A stretch of DNA of 64,000 bases from Rhizaria sp. SCN 62-66 (lineage: Eukaryota > Rhizaria, unplaced): positions 1-64,000 of the forward strand of contig MEDY01000015.1 in NCBI GenBank assembly GCA_001724265.1, in the 5' to 3' direction. Shown here piece after piece: positions 56,501 through 64,000 of the stretch (position 1 is the first letter of the stretch; each line of letters starts with the position of its first letter). The position numbers were made by a program, and so were the translations under genes. Under the pieces are notes generated by a model. It was not told the origin of the DNA. It did no database searches and saw nothing but the letters and a program-made list of their open reading frames with translations.

Positions 56501-57868
56501 TTACGCCGCCAGCGGCATAACCGCTGTTGGTGATAGCGGCGGCGACGGCCGCGTCAACAGGCGTGGGCGACGACGTGGGTGCACTGTTATTGTTGTTAAA
56601 GTTATTCGCAGTCATGTTGCTGTTGGAGGTGAATGTGGCGTAGGGAGTGGCGCTACTGGTAGCGGCGCCATAGTTGCTGTTACTGCTGGTGAGATACGGG
56701 TTGTAGCCATCATTCGCAGGAGGGTTGCTGTTAGTATTGGTGTTGTTGTTGTTCATAAAGTCAGCTGCCAAGGGAAGCATCGACGCAATGCCGGGCGCAA
56801 TGGTGACGGGAGCCTGTGAGGCTTGAGCAGGAGCAGGAGCAACAGTGGCGGGCGCGGACACAGCAGTTGAGTTCACAGAGCTGTCAATGTTACTGTTATT
56901 GTAGCTGTTGTTGATACTGGGTTCGAGCGCCGACGACAGCACAGCCTGCTGCTGCAGCGAGAGTGTGAACGGCTGCCGCGAGGCGAGTTCCCGCACCCGC
57001 GCCATCGTGGCGTCGACCGATGACAGCACAGACGCGAACGGCAGCGCGTCAGAAACAGCACTTGCATTCGCACTCGCATTCTTCGCGGCAGTGGCGGCAG
57101 CCGCGGGGGGCCGCGGCAGAGGGATCGAGGGGCGGCGGCCGCCCGCACCGGCACCTGTGTTCACATTCGCACTCGCATGAGAGCTCGAGCTAGGGTTGTT
57201 GCCAGACTGCGACTTGCTGCTGTTGGAGTTGCTGTAGTTGTTGTAGTTGCTGCTATTTGCAGAGGCGTTTGTGGTGGCTGGAGGCGCGCGGGAGGACTCG
57301 GCGGGCTGCCACGTTGACTGCCCGCCTTTACCAGCGGCAGCGCTGGCGCCAACGTCAGTGGAGACGCGGACGGGGGCGATCAGCGGGGCAGCATGTGCTG
57401 CAGTCGCCGTCGTCACAGGAGCAGCATTGACCGCAGAAGCTGTGTGCACTGCTGTTGCGGGAGCTTGACTGGAGTACGGCCCGCGGGCGGAGGGCACAGG
57501 GGTGGCGTGAGCGCTGTTTTGGCGCGAGGAGTAGGCGACGCGAGCAGACGAGCCCTTGACGAGTGACGACTGTAGGTGCAGCGAAGCACAAAGGAAGTGT
57601 TTACAAGAGGCGGGCAGTGGAGATGTTGTGTGAGCATTTGTGTTCAAACAGTCAAGATAAAACAGGAAAACAAACACGCGGCAACAATGGCGTTGCAAAA
57701 TCCAACTCATACAGAAGGCATAGAGCGAATGCAGCACCGTGACAGAGTCGTGCAAAGTGTAACCCAACACAGAGGAGAGCAGCGGTGACGTACGACACGG
57801 GCGAGGGCGGCCTCGGCGTCGAGAGTGGCCTGACGCACAGCCACGTCAAGGTCGGCCTGGGACGACAT
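53355..57868 (-). CDS. Unknown Asn/Ser/Ala-rich protein, two exons
   Basis: Exons 57868-57794 and 57569-53355 join in phase 0 to give 1429 residues. The first 25 residues (MSSQADLDVAVRQATLDAEA...) lie in a tiny first exon and with the start of exon 2 (SSLVKGSSARVAYSSRQN) form a helical N-terminus. The rest is dominated by Asn/Ser, Ala, Gly/Ser and Pro runs. Two segments look more ordered: GKPSPYPVEWGAEIDTEGYY continuing into ADDFYPESGFVVP (about residues 635-675), and FPADKRQWRMPTRVVNPDGT with ETWLPNA (about 860-890). The C-terminus has Ser/Asn repeats followed by AAKWTMSARTDVNDSAGKAF. I recognise no family and infer no function. Treating exon 2 alone as the gene would require starting inside the intron without the matching helix. 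Confidence 0.72.
53480..53530 (-). repeat. Ser/Asn trinucleotide repeat
   Basis: On the coding strand AGC and AAC codons alternate and repeat to give a Ser/Asn run near the C-terminus. About seven AGC codons in a row make this one of the purer triplet repeats in the window. Confidence 0.75.
57570..57793 (-). other. Intron (224 nt, phase 0)
   Basis: The donor is CGTGTC|GTACGT and the acceptor is CACCTACAG|TCGTCA. The spliced product reads AALARV|SSLVKG. The flanking sequences are GC-rich and the intron less so. Confidence 0.8.
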
Positions 57869-58342
57869 GACAAGGCGGGAGAAGAAGACGCCGGAGGATA
57901 GCTGAGCGGAAGAGAGTTGGAGTTGTTGGACTACTGCAGTCGTTGGCGTTTAAACAAGGGAGGTGTCGGGGAGAAGGTAGGTATTGAGATGAGGACACAT
58001 TATTTAAACAACAAAAAGGAAATGACAAATAAACTACGGATACACTTGCGATGGCTTTCGTGACGATCGAATCCTTGATGCCAGATGTTTTGAAGTTTGC
58101 TCGTGTCGAGGTGGCCGTTGCTGACCGAGGAGGCGCTAGAGACCGTTACACCACTTCGTTCAAAAGCCACATGATCCCATATCTTCCGTTGTTGCTTATA
58201 ATTTTACTATTCACGAAATATATACAAACAAGTTTGTTATATATTATAATGGCTTATTATCTATCTGTTGTATACCTCTCCCTGTAGCCCCTTTACTCTT
58301 CCACCTTTACTCGTGTGCAGCCGGGTCCTCGCAACACACACC
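57869..58342. promoter_or_regulatory. Divergent promoter region
   Basis: This 474-bp gap lies between the start codons of the Asn/Ser-rich gene (minus) and the coiled-coil gene (plus). It contains TATA-like AT-rich runs (58215-58260) and a pyrimidine-rich leader (58275-58315) before ATG 58343. CTCCCTGTAG in that leader could be a 5'-UTR splice acceptor; this is not proven. Confidence 0.5.
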
Positions 58343-61300
58343 ATGAGCGGGTCCGGCGGCAGCGCCAACCCCGCAGTCCACCTCTCGCAGCCGCCTATGA
58401 TGTCTTTGAACCGCCTGGGCCTTATCCGGTCTCGCGACGACCCCGCAGTGACAGGCGCCGCCCTGCCAGAGTTCTCAGGATTCCGCCCCGGTAAGAGCCT
58501 CACACAGCGCACCACCAGTGCCTCTGCCGCCGCCGCTGCGGTCGCCGCTGCGGCTGCTGGGTCTGCTGCGGGCACCGATGTTTCCACCTTGCTGCCACGG
58601 TCCTCGTACTCAGCGGCCTCCGCAGGTTTGCGCATCCTCGCCCCGCGCGGGCCCTCAGCAGCAGTTGGGGCAAGTTCTACCGCTACTGTCTCAGGCTCTG
58701 TTATTCCGGTGTCCTCAGCCGCGTCTGTGGCTTCCGCCTCGTTTGACGCGCATTTGCTCAAGCATGCCGAGCGCAGGCTTAACGCGCCTCTGCCCGCCGC
58801 GCCCCCGGGCCCCCACTTTGGCTCCACACAGCTCCTCCCAAGCTCGACGTCGTCAGCCGCTGCCGCAGCAGCCTCCAGTGCCTCAGGCGCAATGTCCGCC
58901 CGCGTCCTGACGTCCCGCGGTGGTGGGAACACTGGCGGCGGACTTGTGTTCTCTTCCGACGCGGCCCCCAATGTGTCGGACCCGGTCTTCGGCACGCGCC
59001 CCACGCGTACCCGCGCCGTAGGCACATCTGACTGGACCGCCCCCGCGCCCCCGCCGCCGCCGCCGCAGCACATGCACAACCGCCCTTCGACAACCTCCTC
59101 GTCTGCTGCTGCTGCTGTGCCACCGGGGCAGTTGCCTCAACACGGCCCCATCGCTGCTGCCGGGAACACGGGAGCTTCTGCTGCCCACGGTCCCGCCGTG
59201 CCCACGGTCACTTCGTTCGGACTCGGAGGCGCCCCTTTGCCTGGCAACGGCGGCAACGTTATGCACGCCAACACAGGCATGATCGCGACATCCTCCGCTT
59301 TCCCCGATAGCTCAAACGCAAACCCAACCTCGGCGTCGAGTTCCTCCAGCTCTGGTTCTGGTTCGAGCTCTTCTGGCTCCGGCGCGGGCTCGGGCGCGTT
59401 GTCGCGCGAGAGCGAAGGCACCGCGTTCCAGCACTGGCTCGACGCGTCCCTCAAAGCGCGCGGCTTAGCCTCACAGCTCACCTCGGCCGCCGTGGCCCAC
59501 GAGCGGCTTGAGTTCGAGAACGCGCTGCTGCGGCGCCGCGCGCTATCGTCAGCGCCCGCCGCTGCGGTCCGCGAGCTCGAGGCCGCTGCGGGCGCGATGG
59601 CCCAACGGCTGCAGCAGCTCGAGGCGCTGTACGCCGCCGCCGTCGAAGAGCGTGCTCAGTTGCTCTCAGCGATCGCCGCGGCCGAGAGCGCCGGCGACGC
59701 GGCGCGGGCGCAGGCCGACGCCGCGGAGCGCGCTGCCAGCGAGACGCGCGCGCTCGAGGCCGAGGCGGCGAAGCGCGTCGCGGAGCTGACGCGGAAGCTT
59801 GCGGCAGCCGACGTTTCGCGTGCACGGCTGGAACGCGACGCCGAGGCGCAGGCCCACGCAGTGGAGGCGGCGAGGCGCGCGCAGGCCGCCGCGGAGCAGG
59901 AGCGCGCACTGGCCGTCGCACGGGCCGCGGAGGCCGCGGCGGCCACAGGCGGGCGCGCGGCCGCGCTGGAGCAGGCCAAACGCGAACGGGATGCCGCCGT
60001 GGATGAGACGCTGCGGCTGGAGGCGGAGCTGCAGCGGACGGCGTTGGCACTGGCGGCTGCGGAGGACAGGTTGGCGCAGGCGGCGGCGGCAAAGTCACAA
60101 TCGGCGACGGAGCTGGAGCTGCAGCTGCGGCGGCAGAAGGAGGAGGCGGCCGAGTTCAAGTCAGCGGCTGGCAGGGCGCAGCTCAGGGCGGAGGAGCTCA
60201 CCAAGGAGATGCTCGCCCTCCAAGCCAAACACCAGGTAGGCATCAATCAATATATATCGCGATAGCAAGAGTTCCACGAACTTAATTTTGTTCATATCAA
60301 TGTATATATTGTATTTTTATTATTTTACGAAGCCATACTTTATCATAACTTACTCATGTTGATGTGTGCGCCAATTATTACTCTTTGCGCTCGTTTGACT
60401 TATACAGACCGAGATGGACGCCGGCGCGGGCCGACACGCGGAGACCGAAGCCCGCCGCGCCCGGCTCCAAATCGAGGCGGACGAGCTCACCCGTGCCCTC
60501 GCCGCCGAGCGCGCCACGGTCGCGGGGCTGCGGGACGACCTAGCTGCGGCGATGACTGCGAACGAGCTCGAGTCCCTGGCGCGCGCGTCTGCCGAGAAGG
60601 ACACCGCGTCTGAGCGCGCCAAGCGCGACGAAGCCGAACAGCAGGGCCGCGAGGCGCAGCGCCGCATCCAGCGCCTCACCGCGCAGCTTGAGACGGCCGA
60701 GACGCGCCGCGCCGCGACCGAGGCCGCCCGCCGCGCGGCTGAGGAGGCGCTCGCCGCGGCCAACCGCCGGCTAAAGGCTTTAGAGGCGGAACTCGCAGCC
60801 GCTAGAGCCGAGGCCGAGACGGCGGCGCAGCGGCAGACCGCGCTGGCTGACGCGCTGGCGGCGTCCGAGACGCGGCAGCGGGCCGCGGCGCTGGCGGCGG
60901 CGCAGCAGCAGGAGCGTTCGGCCCGCGAGGTCGCCGAGGCGCGCGCCGCACTGGCCGCCACCGCGCGCGCGCTGGAGCAGCAGCGGCAGCGCGGCGCGGA
61001 GCTGGAGCGGCAACACCTGGAGGCTGTCGCGAGCCAGATGGAGGAGCGGCGCCGCCACGAGGAAGGCATGGCGAAGCTCGTCGCGGCGGCCAAGCGGCTG
61101 CAGCGTCGCGGCGAGGAGTTTGACGCCGTTGTCGGCGCCAAGAACAGCGAGCTCGCCAAGGCGGACGAGCGCGCAAAACAGGCCGCGCGCGAGGCCGCTG
61201 CGGCGCGGTCCGAGGCCGAGCGCGCGCGCGCGGAGCTAATGGCGAAGCAAGAGCGTTTGCGCGCTGCCGAACAGCTTGTGCGCGAGCTCAACGACACCGA

Positions 61301-64000
61301 GAAGGGCGCCGCGCGCGCGCAGTTGACGGAGCTCCAGGCGCAGTCCCGCCGCCTGCAGAGCCAGAACACCGACCTACGCAACGACGTTATGCGTCTGCGG
61401 TCACTGGCCATGCTCGCCGAGGAGGCGCACAAAGACTGCGGTGAGACCATCCGGCGCTTGCGCGCACAACTGCCCTCGTCCGCGGCCGGCGCTGCCGTCG
61501 GCGCTGGCTCCGGCGGGTCGGGCGGAAAGCCGCACCCGTCGACGCCCAACTCCGGCGCCGCTGCGGGCTCGGCTGCGGGCGGCGGCTCGGGCTCGGGCTC
61601 GGTGTCGGCCGCCGCTGCCGCCGGTGGGGTCGGCGCCAGCGGCGGCGCGGGCTCCGGCGGCGGCTCGGCCGCGATGCCCGGCACGCCGGCGTCACTCGGC
61701 GCGGGCTCTGGCGCCGTGCCAGCCGGCCAGTTGGGCGGCCCCGGCGGCCTCGGCGGCATTGGTAGCGTCGGTTCTCCCGCGCTGTCCAACGTGGACCTCG
61801 AGCGCACCAACAGTGCTCTGCTGGCCACGCCTCGCCTGGGGCCCATCTCGCTCTCCCTGCTATCCCCGCCCGCCGGCTCCGGTGGGCCCACGACCGCGGC
61901 GACGACGACCCACGCCTCGGCTATGGCCGCCGCGGCCGCCGGCGAGGACCTGTTCGGCCTGTCCTCGGCCAGCGGCGGCGGCGTCGGCGGCAACCTCAAC
62001 CTGCTTGGTGCCGTTGGCGCCTCTGTCTCAGTCTCCGCGTCCTCGCTGTCGTCGCCGCGGTCGATGAGCGCAGGCCCCTCACGGTCATTCTCGGGCGCGT
62101 CACCGCGCGCCGCCACGGCCACACCGCGCGCGGGCGCGGGCGCCGGGGCGGGGGCCGGTGCGCGGTGGGCCGCTGGCGCCGGCGCTGCCAGTCAGCAGCA
62201 CCCTGGCGGCGCCCCGGGGCCCGGGTCCGCCCGGCGCGGCGGCGGGTCGCCAGGGTTCTCGACACCGGTGAACGGGGGCCGGATGGGTCGCGGGCGGCGG
62301 ACGCCGGGCGCCGGGGACAGCGGCTTCAGCCACAGCCTCACGAGTGCCGGAACCGGTGGGTACGGACACATGCAGCGCTGGGAGGAAGAAGAGGAGGAAC
62401 CCGAGAGTACCAATGCCCTCGTCGGTCACGGGTACGGGCGGCACGGCACCAAGCATCATCACAACGATGATGACGACGAAGACGATGGCGCTGGCATGGG
62501 CTCCGGCTACGGATACCGCGCCCCGCCCTCAGTGTCCCCGGTTCCGGGCGCGAGCACACTCGCGGGGGCCGGCAACACCCCGGGCACCGGCCGCCGCCAG
62601 TGGCGCAACAACAACAACGGCGCCAACCAGGCTGATGGCAACAGCGGCCGCGGCGGCGCTGGCGGCTTCTCGCCGTCGCCCGCCCCGTCCGGGACCAACA
62701 CACCGGGCTCGGCGGCTTCAGGCAGCGCCAGTCGCGCGCGCAGCCGCGTGTCGTTCACGTCCGGCAATGCCGGCAGCACCGCCGCCGCGCTTGCCCAGAC
62801 GGCGCCCGCCAGCGGCGCCGCTCGCGGGGTTCGGCCCTCGTCGTCCACCGCGTACAACAGCAACGCCGCCGGCGCTCGTAATAACACGGGCGTCGAGTTC
62901 GACGACGACGATGACGCCCCCCGCGTCTCCCCTCTCGCCAGCGGTGCAACCACGCAGCAGCAGCAGCAGCCGCGGCCCAGCACGACCTCCGGCACCGCCC
63001 GCCGCGACCTCACCGTCTCCCTCGCCACCCTCACCGCGCAGGCCACCGCGGCCGACGAAGGCACACGCGCGGCGCGCGCCGCCGCCGCCGCCTCGGCCGC
63101 GCTGGCCGCGGCGCGCGAGACGGAGCTGGCGCAGGCGCGGCAGGAGCTCGCGGCCGCCGCCGCCGCCGGCGCGACTGCCCGGTCTGAGCTGCGTGGGCTG
63201 TCTGTCGCCGCGCTGGAGCTCAAGCGACTCGCGGCGGCCCGCGGGGAGGACGCGCAGAAGCAGGCTGATGCCGCCAAGGCCGAGCGTGAGCGCGCAGAGG
63301 CGCTGCAGAAGAAGCTTGACCGCGCACGGGAGCTGTTGGCGACTGCGAACGGCAAGGATGGCAGCGACTTCGACGCGAGCGTTACGACTGATGAGCTCGT
63401 CGCGTTGCTGTCGGCGCCCGCGGACACTGACGGCAGCAGCAGCAGCAACGCCAATACAACTGAAAAGGACGACGGCTCTGCCTCCGCCGCCGCTTCTGAC
63501 TCCAGCAAGCCTCTCTCTCGCCCCGGGTCTGCTTCTGCTCGTAGTGGCGCCAAGGCGGCTGAACTGGTGTTGCCGGCCGCTGTTCTGCCGCGGTGGGCGT
63601 CCCAGCGCGCCCGCGCCCTCACTGTCCTGCGCTCAGCCCGGCTGCACACCGGCCTCACGGTCGACTCGTCACTGGCCGCCGCGGTCGCTCTGGCACACTC
63701 TGGCGCGCCGGGCGCGGCCGCGGCGTCCCAGGGCGTGCGCGTCACCTCGGTCGCGCCTGGCTCCCCCGCCGCGGTCGCGGGGATCGAAAGCGGGGATGCG
63801 GTCATCGCGGTCCTTGGCCGCCCGCTGCGCTCGATGAACACACTCTGCGCGAATTGCTCGAACAACAGCGCCGTCGCTGCGACGGCCGGGGCGGGCGCGC
63901 AAGGGGCGATCGCGCGCGCGTGCGCCGCGTGCTTGCAGGCGCGGTGGGCCGCCTTGTGGGCTGGCGTCGCCCCCGGTGACGCGGTGCCAGTGACCGTGCT
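58343..64000 (+). CDS. Coiled-coil protein with PDZ-like domain (cut by right window edge)
   Basis: Exons 58343-60235 and 60408 onward join in phase 0 (AKHQ|TEMDAG). The frame is open to base 64000, giving 1828 residues so far. Residues 1-380 are Ala/Ser/Gly-rich. Residues about 385-630 and the first 350 or so of exon 2 form a long Ala/Glu/Arg-rich coiled coil (RELEAAAGAMAQRLQQLEA; RLEADELTRALAAERATV type heptads). A Gly/Ser/Ala-rich disordered region follows, with an acidic EEEEEEPE and HHHNDDDDEDD. A second coiled coil lies at about 1515-1625. From about residue 1740 a PDZ-like domain begins: GVRVTSVAPGSPAAVAGIES, then GDAVIAVLGRPL and, after a Cys-containing insertion, PGDAVPVTVL at the edge. 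It is probably a structural scaffold binding partner C-termini; no family is assigned. Confidence 0.78.
60236..60407 (+). other. Intron (172 nt, phase 0)
   Basis: The donor is CACCAG|GTAGGC and the acceptor is TTATACAG|ACCGAG. The intron is very AT-rich with stops in all frames, and both sides encode coiled coil. Confidence 0.9.
63846..63932 (+). other. CxxC-x21-CxxC insertion in the PDZ-like domain
   Basis: CANC (63846-63857) and CAAC (63921-63932) lie between the GDAVIAVLGRPL and PGDAVPVTV strands, where PDZ domains normally have a short helix. The spacing would suit a metal site. Confidence 0.6.

Noticed and set aside
57570-57770. Hydrophobic N-terminus MLGYTLHDSVTVLH for the Asn/Ser-rich protein
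   Set aside because: It is intron sequence with different codon use. A good GTACGT donor at 57793 and CTACAG acceptor at 57570 join a coding-like first exon.
60350-62122. 590-residue open frame on the minus strand
   Set aside because: It is the shadow of the coiled-coil exon. GC-rich codons leave the opposite strand free of stops; the sequence is Arg/Ser/Ala-rich with no domain and crosses the splice acceptor.
62344-63837. 497-residue plus-strand frame
   Set aside because: Pro/Arg-rich shadow. The true frame is the one containing the coiled coil and PDZ-like domain, open from 60408 to the edge.

Overview
This is nuclear DNA of a microbial eukaryote. Genes are interrupted by short spliceosomal GT-AG introns, coding DNA is very GC-rich at third codon positions, the gaps between genes are clearly AT-richer, and the recognisable proteins are eukaryote-specific: a TEY-type MAP kinase, LIS1, TRAPPC2L, TRMT11 and an APP1-domain lipid-phosphatase-like protein. 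The combination of the APP1 domain with its flanking helical region reminds me of stramenopile proteins, but I cannot place the organism more closely. Most proteins carry very long Ala/Ser/Thr/Pro/Gly-, Asn- or Gln-rich stretches, including one single-exon open frame of 5560 residues.

Layout from left to right: a secreted protein cut by the left edge (minus); TRMT11, a tRNA guanosine-N2 methyltransferase (plus); a two-exon unknown protein of 1584 residues (minus); a MAP kinase (plus); about 2.6 kb without genes; LIS1/PAFAH1B1 (minus); the 5560-residue protein, perhaps a greatly expanded codanin-1-like ASF1 regulator (plus); a mitochondrial-looking thioredoxin/PDI-like protein (minus); the four-exon TRAPPC2L (minus); a very large frame at 37450-51956 broken once by an in-frame TAG, containing membrane segments, an APP1-type phosphatase domain and small barrel repeats (plus); about 1.4 kb without genes but with a perfect 20-bp palindrome; an Asn/Ser/Ala-rich unknown protein (minus); and a coiled-coil protein with a PDZ-like domain cut by the right edge (plus).

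The genes do not form a pathway. Apart from the thioredoxin-like/TRAPPC2L pair, strands alternate, so neighbours are divergent pairs sharing a 5' region or convergent pairs. I reconstructed nine introns of 116-224 nt; eight are phase 0 and most donors read GTACGT or GTATGT.

The points most worth a second look are the lone TAG inside the 14.5-kb frame, the four RxITPxxV-type motifs (resembling ASF1-binding B-domains) and two Cys clusters in the 5560-residue protein, the CxxC...CxxC insertion in the PDZ-like domain, and the 20-bp palindrome.
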